NCBI RefSeq assembly: GCF_003014475.1
Contig: NZ_PYGJ01000023.1
Span: 1-55,484 of the forward strand
DNA from: Shimia abyssi
GTDB lineage: Bacteria; Pseudomonadota; Alphaproteobacteria; Rhodobacterales; Rhodobacteraceae
DNA length: 55,484 nt
Direction of reading: 5' to 3'
This document shows, piece by piece, positions 40,702-50,191 of this stretch; the stretch's first letter is position 1, and each line of letters begins with the position of its first letter. Below the pieces are notes generated by a model. It made no database searches and was not told the DNA's origin. It was given only the letters and a program-made list of their open reading frames with translations. Both the position numbers and the translations under genes were made by a program.

Positions 40702-41910
40702 ATGAAACTCAAGACACTTCTTGCGGCCGGTGCGGTCGCAATGTCATCGACGGCGGCCTTTGCCGGTTGTGCCATCGAGAACACCGTTCCGCTAAAGTCT
40801 TTGTCGGCCGGTTTTGAGGCTTGGAAGGCCGTGACTGACGCAATGGCAGAGTGTGGCAATTTTCAGGCTTCGCTCGATCAGGAATTCCGCGAGAAACAGC
40901 CCGAAGCCTTTGCTGCTAACCCGGCTCTTTATCAAATCGGTGGCGTTGCAAACGCAACGATGATCCCGCTTCTGAACGCGGGCAGCATCCGGCCATTGGA
41001 TGATCTTGTCGCCAAATATGGGCAAAACCTAACACCAAACCAGTTGATCAAGGTGGATGGCAAGGTCATGGCGATCGCCATGATGGTGAACGCGCAGCAC
41101 CTGATGTATCGGTCTGACATTCTTGCAGATCTCGGAATTGCAGAGCCCGCAACATGGGACGAAGTATTGGCGGCTGCGGAGAAAATCAAAGCAGCAGGTG
41201 TTGTGGAATATCCGCTGGGAGGCACGTTCAAGACGGGCTGGAACCTCGGCGAAGAGTTCGTGAACATGTATCTTGGCGAAGGCGGCACCTTTATTGGTGA
41301 AGGGAATATGCCCGCCATCAACAACGCCCAAGGCGTTGCTGCATTGGAAACCATGAAGGCGATGACTGCCTATATGGATCCGGAATATCTAGTGTCGGAT
41401 TCGACCTACGTGCAACAGCAGTTCCAGCAGGGCAAAATCGCAATGGCCAACCTTTGGGCCAGCCGTGCTGCGGCGATGGATGATGAGGCCGAAAGCCAAG
41501 TGGTTGGCAAGGTTGCGATGGCGGCTGCACCTAACGGCTCAGCGGCGCCAGCGTCTTCGTTGTGGTGGGACGGTTTCGTGTTTGCCGCCAACATGTCTGA
41601 CCAAGAGGCAGAAGCTGCTTTTCAGGTGGCCATGGAAGGTATCGATGGCGAAATGGTATCGGCCAACAATGATGCAGCTGTTTGGCTGCTCAATGGGTAC
41701 ACACCCGGCAAGCTGGCTGCTGGTGCAGCTGCAACGGCAGCCAATGGCGCCTCGCCTTATCCAGCTTCCGGTCCGATGGGCATAATGCACACCGTTCTGG
41801 GCAATGGACTGGCTGACTACCTCACCGGTGCAAAAGATGCAGAAACCACGCTGGCAGACATTGAAGCGGCTTATATGACGGCCGCCAAAGAAGCTGGTCT
41901 GGTGAAGTAA
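40702..41910 (+). CDS. ABC transporter extracellular solute-binding protein
   Basis: 402 residues. Signal peptide MKLKTLLAAGAVAMSSTAAFA with cleavage after AFA. The body fits the type 1 extracellular solute-binding family (UgpB/MalE-like): QIGGVANATMIPLLNAGSIRPLDD, ADLGIAEPATWDEVLAAAEKIKAAG, ARG-poor C-terminal lobe with WWDGFVFAANMSDQEAEAAF and AAYMTAAKEAG. Periplasmic. Ligand probably a sugar-like, polyol or small hydroxylated compound. Good GGGAGAAACG ribosome site. Confidence 0.85.
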   Translation: MKLKTLLAAGAVAMSSTAAFAGCAIENTVPLKSLSAGFEAWKAVTDAMAECGNFQASLDQEFREKQPEAFAANPALYQIGGVANATMIPLLNAGSIRPLDDLVAKYGQNLTPNQLIKVDGKVMAIAMMVNAQHLMYRSDILADLGIAEPATWDEVLAAAEKIKAAGVVEYPLGGTFKTGWNLGEEFVNMYLGEGGTFIGEGNMPAINNAQGVAALETMKAMTAYMDPEYLVSDSTYVQQQFQQGKIAMANLWASRAAAMDDEAESQVVGKVAMAAAPNGSAAPASSLWWDGFVFAANMSDQEAEAAFQVAMEGIDGEMVSANNDAAVWLLNGYTPGKLAAGAAATAANGASPYPASGPMGIMHTVLGNGLADYLTGAKDAETTLADIEAAYMTAAKEAGLVK

Positions 41911-41911
41911 G

Positions 41912-41955
41912 CTCCCCCTCTTGCGAACCTTTCGGGGAGGGCGCAGTCCTCCCCG
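41912..41955 (+). terminator. Attenuating hairpins between binding protein and permease genes
   Basis: CGGGGAGG (41933-41940) pairs with CCTCCCCG (41948-41955) in a perfect 8-bp stem, with no long T-run after it. CTCCCC just after the stop codon (from 41912) could instead pair with the same GGGGAG, so two alternative stems compete. This is usual for uneven expression: much binding protein, little permease. Confidence 0.55.
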
Positions 41956-42005
41956 ATTTCAAAAACACTTCCTTGTGCCCACAGGGTCAGTAGAAAGGCA
42001 GAACC

Positions 42006-43028
42006 ATGAAGTTCAAGACGTTTGCCGCCTTTATCGGCCCTTCTGTCTTTATGATGCTCCTGTTTATCGCGTTCCCGCTGGTTAGCGTGTTCCAACAGAG
42101 TTTCTATATTACACAGCCAATCTATGACTTGGTCGATGTGGAAACATGTACTCCTGGGTTCGTAACCCAAACGTGTGTGACCGAAACGCAATCTGTGCCC
42201 AGACTGGACGAAGAGGGCGCGATCATCACAAAGACAGATTTTGTTGGTCTTCAAAGCTACCGCAATGTGCTGGAACTTGGCCGGGCGTGGGATGCTCTTT
42301 CCTCCGGAAGCTGGGCTGCGTTCCAGTCCATCGATTTCTGGAAGGCGCTTCGCTTTACACTCTCGTTTACGCTTATCACTTTGCCGTTGGTGATCTGTGC
42401 AGGGTTGGGGATCGCAGTAATGATCAACAGCGCGGCCAAATCCGTACGCGGGCCTGTTATTTTTGTTTCGCTCTTGCCATTCATTATCACACCGGTGATC
42501 GGCGCGCTTTCGATCAATTGGCTGTTTCGGGGCGACGGTATCCTGACAGCCGCTCTGGAATGGTATCTGCAACGTGACATTGCGATGTTCGCGCAGGCGT
42601 GGACCATTGAAATCCTGATGATGTTTTATCGTGTCTGGCATGTCGCGCCCTTTGCCGCGATTGTCTTTTATGCGGGCCTTCAAACCGTCAACCAAGATAG
42701 CCTCGAAAGCGCGATCATCGACGGTGCGTCTCGTTGGCAGCGGCTAAAATACATTATTATTCCACACTTGATGCCTCTGATTGTCTTCATTTCGATGATC
42801 CATCTGATGGACAGCTATCGCGTGTTCGAAGAAATCGTCGGTTTCTCAAGTCAGGGCCATGTGATCTCACTGCAATGGCTGACCTATGACTTCCTTGTAC
42901 CGGATCAGGCGGGCAACCGCTCAATCTCCCGTGCATCGGCCTCGGCCATGCTCACCATGATCGGCATTGCGCTCCTGCTTGTGCCGTTATTGCGCCGCAC
43001 GTGGCGCGACCATCAAGGAGGCCACTGA
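42006..43028 (+). CDS. ABC transporter permease 1
   Basis: 340 residues, six or more TM helices. A first helix (PSVFMMLLFIAFPLVSVF) is followed by a periplasmic loop of about 90 residues including paired Cys (ETCTPGFVTQTC). The EAA motif ESAIIDGASRWQRLKYIIIP near 240 contacts the ATP-binding subunit. MalF-like member of a CUT1-type importer. The stop is 2 bp before the next start. Confidence 0.85.
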   Translation: MKFKTFAAFIGPSVFMMLLFIAFPLVSVFQQSFYITQPIYDLVDVETCTPGFVTQTCVTETQSVPRLDEEGAIITKTDFVGLQSYRNVLELGRAWDALSSGSWAAFQSIDFWKALRFTLSFTLITLPLVICAGLGIAVMINSAAKSVRGPVIFVSLLPFIITPVIGALSINWLFRGDGILTAALEWYLQRDIAMFAQAWTIEILMMFYRVWHVAPFAAIVFYAGLQTVNQDSLESAIIDGASRWQRLKYIIIPHLMPLIVFISMIHLMDSYRVFEEIVGFSSQGHVISLQWLTYDFLVPDQAGNRSISRASASAMLTMIGIALLLVPLLRRTWRDHQGGH

Positions 43029-43030
43029 CC

Positions 43031-44185
43031 ATGTCCGCCCGCGCCCTGCAACAACCGCTGCCATTGCGGCTAACCTCCAACGTGTTCTTAGCTCTGTGGT
43101 GTCTGATCGCCGCGTTCCCGATCTTTTGGATCATGGTCCAAAGCTTCAAGACACCTGTCGATGCCTACGACAGCAATGCTCTGAACGTGATTCTGGGGCC
43201 AGAAACACTGGCACGCGGTCATGGCATGTCGGCGCTACAAATCCTTCTTGGCATTGGCGCAATATGGCTTACCATCCGCCTTGCGAGCCGCACGCTCCCG
43301 GCCTTTGTGCGTAGTTCCTTGAACGGCAAACAGCAATGGCTCGGTTGGATCATTGGTGCTTTGGTGTTGGGCGTAGGTTCAGTAGTTGTGCTGTTTGGTG
43401 TCGTTCCATGGGTTTCAGGTGTATTGAACCCGATGCTCGGCCCGCTCGGGGTCGATGTTGTCGGGCTAACGACCGAACATTACAAGACGGTTTGGGTTGA
43501 ACGTGGTTTCTTCCGCAATTTCCAAAACTCACTGCTGATCACAGCAGGTGTCGTTACCATCTCGCTCAGTGTTGGAACGCTAGCAGGTTATGGGCTTGCC
43601 CGTTCGGGCAGCAAGCTGGCGTTCTGGATTTTGATTATCGCGCTCATCTTCCGCGCTTTGCCGCACTCTGTTCTCGTCGCAGGCTATCTGCCAGTGTTCA
43701 TCTCGTCTTCTGAATGGCTCGCGCCGATCTTTGGCGAAAACGCCCCGACGCTTTATGGCAAACCATTTGCCGTGATTGCGGTACTGGTGGCGATCAATCA
43801 ACCTTTTACCATCTGGATGCTGCGCAGCTTTTTTCAGAACATTCCAGCCGAGCTTGATGAGGCTGCAAGGGTTGATGGATGCAGTCATTTTCAGGCGTTT
43901 CGACGCGTGATTATGCCAGTCATGTGGCCGGGCGTAATCACCACAGGTCTCTTCAGTTTCCTGCTGGCCTACAACGACTTCCTCGTGACCTCGCTATTGT
44001 TGGATGCTCAAAACCAGACAATGGTTCCCGCCATCGCTGGTATGTTTAACCGCGAAACCACGACAACCGACCAAGTTGTCGCTGTCGCGGCTGCCGTTTC
44101 CATCACTGCACCGCTCTTCTTCCTCGTGATGGTGTTCCAGCGCCAGATCGTCTCAGGTCTAACCGCAGGGGCAGTAAAGGGATGA
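43031..44185 (+). CDS. ABC transporter permease 2, enlarged
   Basis: 384 residues from the ATG at 43031, two bases after the previous stop; the frame opening at 43001 overlaps the first permease. MalG-like partner with EAA motif DEAARVDGCSHFQAFRRVIM near 290. After the first TM helix (LALWCLIAAFPIFWIMVQSF) an extra region of about 100 residues holds two more hydrophobic segments (LGIGAIWLTIRLA and WIIGALVLGVGSVVVLFGVV) before the standard core. MalG proteins are usually about 280-300 residues, so it is longer than usual. Confidence 0.85.
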   Translation: MSARALQQPLPLRLTSNVFLALWCLIAAFPIFWIMVQSFKTPVDAYDSNALNVILGPETLARGHGMSALQILLGIGAIWLTIRLASRTLPAFVRSSLNGKQQWLGWIIGALVLGVGSVVVLFGVVPWVSGVLNPMLGPLGVDVVGLTTEHYKTVWVERGFFRNFQNSLLITAGVVTISLSVGTLAGYGLARSGSKLAFWILIIALIFRALPHSVLVAGYLPVFISSSEWLAPIFGENAPTLYGKPFAVIAVLVAINQPFTIWMLRSFFQNIPAELDEAARVDGCSHFQAFRRVIMPVMWPGVITTGLFSFLLAYNDFLVTSLLLDAQNQTMVPAIAGMFNRETTTTDQVVAVAAAVSITAPLFFLVMVFQRQIVSGLTAGAVKG

Positions 44186-44309
44186 GTTCTTCCGCCCGAC
44201 ATAGTGCTGTGGCACGCCATCCGGCGCTCAACAGATTGCCGAGGGATTTCATAACGAAGAGGACCCGCCTCTTTGAAATCCTAAATAGCATTCTGAAAGG
44301 AGAGCTCTG

Positions 44310-44840
44310 ATGAAAGGGTCTCGACCTGAACAAGCCGTGCTGAGCCGCGACACGGATATGAGCAAAACCGACGACACCCGCCGTGTTATTGAAGATATGG
44401 TGGATGGTTTGAACGACCACCGCATCGATGACATTGGGGAGTTCTTTTCCCAAGGATTTCGTTGGATGGGCAACCAGGGTTGTGGCACAAAATACGGCTT
44501 GAAGGAATTCCAGGACAACTGGCAGCGCCCGTTTCAGGCGGCGTTTTCTGACAAGACCTGCATTGATGAGGCCCGCCTTTACATGGGTGAATGGGCGGCG
44601 GCCTTTGGTCGTCAGGAAGCCACGCACAGCGGTGAGTTCCTGGGCATTGCCGCCACCGGTAAGCGGGTTGAAATCCGTTACATGGATTTTTGGAAAGTTG
44701 TCGAGGGCAAGATTGTCGACAACTGGGTGAATGTCGATTTCGCCCATGTCGCCGCCCAACTGGGCGTCGACCTATTCAATGGCGAAGGCTGGGAAGCCTT
44801 TGACCGCGGAGAAAAAAACTCTCCGCGCCCCGATTTGTGA
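44310..44840 (+). CDS. Single-domain NTF2/SnoaL-like protein
   Basis: 176 residues; AAAGGAGAG then ATG. The fold is one NTF2-like unit: VIEDMVDGLNDHRIDDIGEF (helix start), FRWMGNQGCGTKYGLKEF, VEIRYMDFWKVVEGKIVDNW (strand), and DFAHVAAQLGVDLF. The WMG..G.GT..G...F motif is shared with the tandem NTF2 proteins of this cluster, so they arose from one another. Small hydratase, isomerase or cyclase chemistry is the usual role, with unknown substrate. A 124-bp spacer separates it from the permease gene. Confidence 0.75.
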   Translation: MKGSRPEQAVLSRDTDMSKTDDTRRVIEDMVDGLNDHRIDDIGEFFSQGFRWMGNQGCGTKYGLKEFQDNWQRPFQAAFSDKTCIDEARLYMGEWAAAFGRQEATHSGEFLGIAATGKRVEIRYMDFWKVVEGKIVDNWVNVDFAHVAAQLGVDLFNGEGWEAFDRGEKNSPRPDL

Positions 44841-44852
44841 GGACGACAAAAA

Positions 44853-46181
44853 ATGACGATAGTGTATCTCAAGCGCGGAAAAGATCAGGCTGAACGGGCA
44901 GAGGATGACGCCAAAACTCGTGCCGTTGTCGAAGGCACGTTGAAAGACATTGAAGTTAATGGTGACGCAGCCGTTCGAAACCTTTCGGAGAAGTTCGACA
45001 ACTACTCACCCCAATCCTTCAAACTAAGCGATCAGGACGTCGACGATTTGATGGCACAGCTGTCAGATAGGGAACTGGCTGACATTAAGTTCGCACAAGA
45101 GCAGGTACGCAATTTCGCGCAAGCGCAGCGTGATACGATGCTGGATTTGGAAGTAGAAACGCTGCCAGGCGTGATCCTTGGACACAAGAACATTCCGGTG
45201 CAATCCGTCGGGTGCTACGTACCTGGCGGAAAGTTTCCTATGGTGGCTTCCGCTCACATGTCGGTGGCAACCGCGTCGGTTGCCGGCGTGCCGCGGATTG
45301 TCGCCTGCACCCCGCCGTTCAAGGGCAAGCCAAATCCGGCTGTGATCGCAGCCATGCACCTCGGTGGCGCGCATGAGATTTATGTGATGGGCGGTATTCA
45401 GGCGATTGGCGCCATGGCGTTGGGGACTGAGACCATTGATCCAGTGCATATGCTTGTAGGGCCAGGTAATGCCTATGTGGCCGAAGCGAAACGTCAGCTA
45501 TTTGGCCGCGTCGGAATAGATCTATTCGCAGGACCAACTGAAACGATGGTGATCGCTGACGAAACAGTGGACGCTGAGATCTGCGCCACGGATTTGCTAG
45601 GGCAGGCGGAACACGGATATAACAGTCCCTGTGTGATGCTTACGAACTCGCGCAAACTGGCCGAAGAAACCCTTACCGAAATCGATCGTATTTTAAAGAT
45701 TCTACCTACGGCCGACACTGCTTCGGTTAGCTGGGAAGAATACGGTGAAGTCATCGTTTGCGACACCTATGAAGAGATGTTGGCCGTGGCCGATGACATA
45801 GCTTCAGAGCACGTGCAGGTGATGACGGATCGGGACGATTGGTTCCTTGAAAACATGACATGTTATGGCGCGTTGTTTCTGGGGCCGCGAACCAATGTCT
45901 CAAACGGAGACAAGGTGATTGGCACTAACCACACCCTGCCGACCAAAAAGGCAGGAAGGTACACTGGTGGTCTTTGGGTAGGCAAGTTTCTGAAAACACA
46001 CAGCTACCAAAAGGTTCTCACTGACGAAGCCGCCACAATGATAGGCGAGTATGGTTCGCGTCTGTGTCTGCTCGAAGGGTTCGTCGGCCATGCGGAACAG
46101 TGCAACGTGCGCGTGCGCCGCTATGGCGGGATCAATGTACCTTATGGAGAAGGTGCGCCTTTTCGTGAGGCGGCGGAGTGA
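44853..46181 (+). CDS. HisD-family dehydrogenase (HpsN/sulfopropanediol dehydrogenase-like)
   Basis: 442 residues. Histidinol-dehydrogenase fold with a full set of likely zinc and catalytic residues: QAEHGYNSP (Gln and His ligands) near 250, IASEHVQV (Glu-His pair) near 310, [13 protein letters not shown] (Asp ligand) near 350 and [11 protein letters not shown] (His ligand) near 415. Many roseobacter proteins of this kind are not histidine enzymes but oxidise diols or hydroxy compounds to acids with NAD, as HpsN does with dihydroxypropanesulfonate. The context, with no his genes, says catabolic. It overlaps no neighbour but is 12 bp after the NTF2 gene. Confidence 0.8.
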   Translation: MTIVYLKRGKDQAERAEDDAKTRAVVEGTLKDIEVNGDAAVRNLSEKFDNYSPQSFKLSDQDVDDLMAQLSDRELADIKFAQEQVRNFAQAQRDTMLDLEVETLPGVILGHKNIPVQSVGCYVPGGKFPMVASAHMSVATASVAGVPRIVACTPPFKGKPNPAVIAAMHLGGAHEIYVMGGIQAIGAMALGTETIDPVHMLVGPGNAYVAEAKRQLFGRVGIDLFAGPTETMVIADETVDAEICATDLLGQAEHGYNSPCVMLTNSRKLAEETLTEIDRILKILPTADTASVSWEEYGEVIVCDTYEEMLAVADDIASEHVQVMTDRDDWFLENMTCYGALFLGPRTNVSNGDKVIGTNHTLPTKKAGRYTGGLWVGKFLKTHSYQKVLTDEAATMIGEYGSRLCLLEGFVGHAEQCNVRVRRYGGINVPYGEGAPFREAAE

Positions 46182-46188
46182 TCTGACA

Positions 46189-47241
46189 GTGGATAGACAC
46201 ACAGAACACAAAGCGCTCATCAAAGCGTTTAGGGACTCAACCTACAATTTCTCTGAAGGCGGGGTCCGCGCGGCGTTGAAGGACCTGACCACTCCGGATG
46301 CCCTGTTCCGACTGTGCCATCCGTTTGAAGACACTACCGGCTCGCAGGCGTTTTACGACTCGGCCTATGCCGGACTGTTTAACGCATGGCCGGATCTGGA
46401 ACGCCGCGACTATATTGTCGTGGCGGGTCCGGATGAGTTCGGCAATGATTGGGTCGGATGCGGTGGATATTATACCGGCGTCTTCACCGGCCCGTGGCTC
46501 GAAATTCCGCCCACCGGCCACCAAGTCTCCATGCGCTATCATGAGTTCTTTCGCTTCGTAGACGGCAAAGTGGTCGAGTATCAGGCTTTGTGGGACATTC
46601 CCGAAGTGATGATGCAAGCTGATGCTTGGCCGATGGCGCCGTCGTTGGGCCGTGAATGGCACGTGCCGGGTCCAGCAACGTCTGATGGGCTTGTGCCGGG
46701 TCCTTACGATTCCGCCAAGGGAGCTGCGACCTGTCAGCACATTGTTGACATGTTGGATCATCTGAAAAAACATCCCAGCGACCCGGACCCACATTCCATG
46801 GAAATGGGGCGGTTCTGGCATGAACGCATGAGCTGGTACGGGCCTGCTGGTATCGGCACCGGACGTGGCATTTCCGGCTTTCGTAATTGGCATCAAATCC
46901 CATTCCTGAATGGAATGCCGGATCGCGGAAAATATGTGGATGAAATCACCTATCATTTCTTTGGCGACGGTGATTATGCCGCCGTGACCGGTTGGCCCGA
47001 TATGATCCAGACTGTCACACATGACGGATGGATGGGCATCGCGCCGGCCGGAAAAAAGATCACTTTGCGCAGTCTGGATTTTTGGCGGGTCGAAAACGGA
47101 AAAATTCGCGAAAACTGGGTTTTGGTCGATTTGTTGGATGCTTACTACCAATTGGGAGTAGACGTTTTTGCTCGGCTGCGGGAGTTCAATAAGGCGCGCA
47201 GTATGGCGCGCCTGAATATTCCCGACGGAATGAGCCGATGA
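46189..47241 (+). CDS. Tandem NTF2/SnoaL-like protein 2
   Basis: 350 residues from a GTG at 46189 (MDRHTEHKALIKAFRD), seven bases after the HisD stop. ATGs further upstream in the frame lie inside the HisD gene and are rejected. Two NTF2-like domains: VSMRYHEFFRFVDGKVVEYQ in the first, WHERMSWYGPAGIGTGRGIS and LRSLDFWRVENGKIRENWVL in the second. The WYGPAGIGTG motif pairs with WWGPSGIGAT of the divergent NTF2 gene, so the two tandem proteins are relatives. The stop overlaps the next start (ATGA). Confidence 0.75.
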   Translation: MDRHTEHKALIKAFRDSTYNFSEGGVRAALKDLTTPDALFRLCHPFEDTTGSQAFYDSAYAGLFNAWPDLERRDYIVVAGPDEFGNDWVGCGGYYTGVFTGPWLEIPPTGHQVSMRYHEFFRFVDGKVVEYQALWDIPEVMMQADAWPMAPSLGREWHVPGPATSDGLVPGPYDSAKGAATCQHIVDMLDHLKKHPSDPDPHSMEMGRFWHERMSWYGPAGIGTGRGISGFRNWHQIPFLNGMPDRGKYVDEITYHFFGDGDYAAVTGWPDMIQTVTHDGWMGIAPAGKKITLRSLDFWRVENGKIRENWVLVDLLDAYYQLGVDVFARLREFNKARSMARLNIPDGMSR

Positions 47242-48002
47242 CGCAATTGCCCCGAACCCCTTCCTTTTCTCTGGGCGGGAAAACTGCGTTGGTGACCGGC
47301 GCGTCCTCAGGTATTGGACAAGGCTGTGCGGTGTCACTGGCAGAAGCTGGTGCACACGTTGTCTGCGCGGCGCGAGGAGTTGAGAAACTCAATGAAACGG
47401 TCGCAGCTTTGGACGCAATCGGGCTAAGCGCAGAAGCGGTTTCGCTGGATCAAAACGACATTGAGGCCGTTGAAAGCCTCATGCTGGCTCGAGGTTTCGA
47501 CGTTGTCGTCAATTCCGCCGGACTTGCGCGCCATGGACCTGCCGTCGACACCATGCCAATGGATTACGACGCGGTGATGGGTCTAAATTTGCGTTCTGCT
47601 TATTTCCTGTCTGCCTTTGCGGCGAAATCTATGATGACAAGTGAGAAGCGTGGTTCCATCATCCACATTTCCAGCCAGATGGGGCATGTTGGCGGAATCG
47701 ATCGCGCAGTTTATTGCGCGTCTAAACACGGGCTTGAGGGTATGGTAAAGGCGATGGCAATCGAATGGGGGCCGTCGCAAATCCGTATCAATACCGTTTG
47801 CCCGACATTCATCAAAACGCCACTCACCGCACAAACATTTGAGCGGGCCGACCGCAAAGCCTGGGTAGAGGAAAAAATCAAACTTGGCCGCATAGGAGAG
47901 GTCGAGGACATCATGGGTGCGGTACGGTATCTGGCTTCGGACGCCAGCGCTTTGGTCACCGGCACATCAATGTTGATCGACGGCGGTTGGACGGCAGACT
48001 GA
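47238..48002 (+). CDS. Short-chain dehydrogenase/reductase
   Basis: 254 residues. Cofactor motif TGASSGIGQG near 18 (Rossmann, probably NAD), NSAG near 90, catalytic Ser in HISSQMGHVGG, then Tyr-x-x-x-Lys in YCASKHG near 158-162, and the C-terminal family end GTSMLIDGGWTAD. Classical SDR of about normal length. Oxidises or reduces a hydroxy/oxo group of a pathway intermediate. The start overlaps the previous stop, and its own stop overlaps the LacI start (TGATG). Confidence 0.85.
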   Translation: MTQLPRTPSFSLGGKTALVTGASSGIGQGCAVSLAEAGAHVVCAARGVEKLNETVAALDAIGLSAEAVSLDQNDIEAVESLMLARGFDVVVNSAGLARHGPAVDTMPMDYDAVMGLNLRSAYFLSAFAAKSMMTSEKRGSIIHISSQMGHVGGIDRAVYCASKHGLEGMVKAMAIEWGPSQIRINTVCPTFIKTPLTAQTFERADRKAWVEEKIKLGRIGEVEDIMGAVRYLASDASALVTGTSMLIDGGWTAD

Positions 48003-49039
48003 TGGCGGAGAAAATAACATCTCTGCAAGTCGCGGAACGTGCCGGTGTCAGCCAATCGGCCGTCAGCCGTGTTTTTACACCTGGCGCCTCGGTGAGCAAG
48101 AAAACGGAGGACAAGGTCCGCAAGGCCGCCGCTGAACTTGGCTACCGTCCTAACGTGTTGGCCCGCGCAATGGTATCCGGCAAAAGCCGTATCATCGGCC
48201 TCGTCGTTGCTTATCTGGACAATTATTTTTACCCCGAAGCATTGGAGATCCTGTCGAATGATCTGCAAGAGCGTGGATATCACGTTCTGGTCTTTATGGC
48301 ATCGCAGACAGCCGGAAATATTGATGGCGTGGTCGAGGAAATACTGGATTATCAGGTAGATGGGATCGTTACGGCATCGGTTGCAATGTCTTCAGATCTG
48401 TCGCAACGGTGCGCGCAAGCAAAGGTACCTGTGGTGCATTTTAACCGCTTCCAGGACGGAGACGGTGTCAGCTTTGTGACTTCTGACAATTTTCAGGGTG
48501 GGCGTGAGCTCGCTCAATTCCTTGTCGCTGGCGAACATAAGAAAATTGCCTATATTGCCGGTTGGGAAGGCGCTTCTACTCAACGTGACAGGGAGGCCGG
48601 CTTTCGCGCGGGGCTTGACGAGTTTGGGCAAAAGCTTTTCGCTCGTGAAGTCGGAGAATTCGATGTGGATCACGCACGCGCCGCTGCGCACGCCATGTTC
48701 AATGTCGATGCCAATGACCGCCCTGATGCGGTTTTTGTCGCCAACGATTACATGGCCTTTGCCGTCATGGATGAATTGCGCTTTGGTCTTGATTTGAAAA
48801 TCCCCGACGATGTGTCTGTGGTTGGTTTTGATGACGTACCGCCGGCCGCATGGCGGGCCTACGACCTCACAACAATGCGTCAACGTGCCAATCTAATGGT
48901 GGCGGAAACTGTAGAAACGCTGATGGCGCATATTGAAAATCCTAGCTCGGCGAAGACACGAAAAATCTCCATCGCCGCGCCGCTGATTGTGCGTGGTTCG
49001 GCACGATTGCCAAAAAACTGGCCTCCCGTAAAAGGATAA
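48002..49039 (+). CDS. LacI-family transcriptional regulator of the cluster
   Basis: 345 residues from the ATG at 48002, which overlaps the SDR stop; an upstream ATG at 47987 is inside the SDR gene. The N-terminal HTH reads TSLQVAERAGVSQSAVSRVF, followed by a hinge helix ending ..LARAMVSGKS. The ligand-binding domain includes FVTSDNFQGGRELAQFL, IAYIAGWEGASTQRDREAGF and VFVANDYMAFAVMDEL. It probably represses both divergent units from the two palindromes at 39456-39531 and is released by a pathway compound. Embedding the regulator in the operon gives autoregulation. Confidence 0.9.
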   Translation: MAEKITSLQVAERAGVSQSAVSRVFTPGASVSKKTEDKVRKAAAELGYRPNVLARAMVSGKSRIIGLVVAYLDNYFYPEALEILSNDLQERGYHVLVFMASQTAGNIDGVVEEILDYQVDGIVTASVAMSSDLSQRCAQAKVPVVHFNRFQDGDGVSFVTSDNFQGGRELAQFLVAGEHKKIAYIAGWEGASTQRDREAGFRAGLDEFGQKLFAREVGEFDVDHARAAAHAMFNVDANDRPDAVFVANDYMAFAVMDELRFGLDLKIPDDVSVVGFDDVPPAAWRAYDLTTMRQRANLMVAETVETLMAHIENPSSAKTRKISIAAPLIVRGSARLPKNWPPVKG

Positions 49040-49044
49040 CCCCC

Positions 49045-50034
49045 ATGCAAGGTTTTGATCCAAAGTTTCAGGACTTTCCTGACTACATCATCGGCATAAC
49101 CAAAGAAATTTGGGAAGATCGGGGTATCGCCACGCTGCACAACTATTACAGCGACGATATCGTGGTGCGTTCTCCCGGCTCGGTGGTGATCGGCAACCAG
49201 AATGTTATTAGCGCCACTATGGCAACGTTGGCTGAATTTCCGGACCGGGAATTGCTTGGCGAAGACGTGATCTGGTCCGGCACACCAGAAGAGGGGATGT
49301 TGTCCAGCCATCGCATCCTGTCAACTGCGACGCATTTGGCCGATGGTGTTTACGGAAAGGCAACCGGCAAGCAATTGCGGTACCGCATCCTTGCCGACTG
49401 TCATGCGATCAATAATCAGATCAACGACGAATGGCTGATCCGCGATCAGGGCGCGATTGTGCGGCAAATGGGTTGGGACCCAAAGGAATACGCCGCCAGC
49501 CTGATTGAAGCGGAGGGTGGAAAGGAAGACTGCGTTAAACCGCTAACGCCTTACTCCGACATGCCTGGCCCATACAAAAGCACCGGAAACGACAATGAAT
49601 GGGGGCAGCGCTACGTCGGCATCATCAGCCGTATCATGGGTGCTGACATCGCTACGATTGAGCAGGATTACGACCGTGCCGTGCAGTCCGAATATGTCGG
49701 TGGTAAGACTGGGCATGGTCGGGGTGCAGTAGACCGCTTTTGGATGAGCTTGCGAGCCAGCTTCCCCAACGCGGCATTCAAAATCGAGCATCAGATCGGG
49801 CGCGAAGATCCGAAGATGCCTCCTCGCGCAGCAGTCCGCTGGAGCCTTTGGGGTAAACACGAAGGTTGGGGGGCGTTTGGCGCGCCCACCGGTGCCGAGG
49901 TTTATGTGTTGGGTATCAGCCACGCCGATTTTGGCGCGCTGATCTCTGATCAGCCAAAAATCCGTCGCGAGTACACACTCTTTGATGAAACGTCGGTCTG
50001 GAAGCAGATTCTCATGCAAACGGGGCAGGGTTGA
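49045..50034 (+). CDS. Tandem NTF2/SnoaL-like protein 3
   Basis: 329 residues; ribosome site AAAGGAT, 5 bp after the LacI stop. Two domains again: WEDRGIATLHNYYSDDIVV..., VYGKATGKQLRYRILADCHA in the first; YVGGKTGHGRGAVDRFWMSL and VYVLGISHADFGALISD in the second. More divergent from the others (the W-x-G-P-x-G motif is not conserved). It could be a paralogue with another substrate, or have a different role such as lyase. Unknown function. Confidence 0.7.
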   Translation: MQGFDPKFQDFPDYIIGITKEIWEDRGIATLHNYYSDDIVVRSPGSVVIGNQNVISATMATLAEFPDRELLGEDVIWSGTPEEGMLSSHRILSTATHLADGVYGKATGKQLRYRILADCHAINNQINDEWLIRDQGAIVRQMGWDPKEYAASLIEAEGGKEDCVKPLTPYSDMPGPYKSTGNDNEWGQRYVGIISRIMGADIATIEQDYDRAVQSEYVGGKTGHGRGAVDRFWMSLRASFPNAAFKIEHQIGREDPKMPPRAAVRWSLWGKHEGWGAFGAPTGAEVYVLGISHADFGALISDQPKIRREYTLFDETSVWKQILMQTGQG

Positions 50035-50191
50035 GCAATCCTTATACATATTTGACTCTGTGTAATTCACAGGAGGCACGGCGCTTTCACGCGCACCGAG
50101 CCGCATTACGTGCGCGCCGTCTCAACAATCGTCCACCGGGATCTGTTGTGCTTTACCCGATCAACTGCACAATACTCAAAGGACCGAACAC
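50035..50191 (+). other. Intercistronic region with inverted repeats
   Basis: ACGGCGC (50078-50084) and GCGCCGT (50114-50120) face each other across about 29 nt, and CTGTG/CACAG (50058-50072) form a small palindrome ahead. No T-run follows. They may stabilise or separate the messages on either side. No clear promoter. Confidence 0.35.

Noticed and set aside
44853..46181. Annotation as histidine biosynthesis hisD
   Set aside because: No his genes are near, and the operon carries an ABC importer and catabolic enzymes. HpsN-like is the better description.
46051..46188. Upstream start for tandem NTF2-like protein 2
   Set aside because: It would lie within the HisD-family gene in another frame. 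The GTG at 46189 follows that gene's stop.
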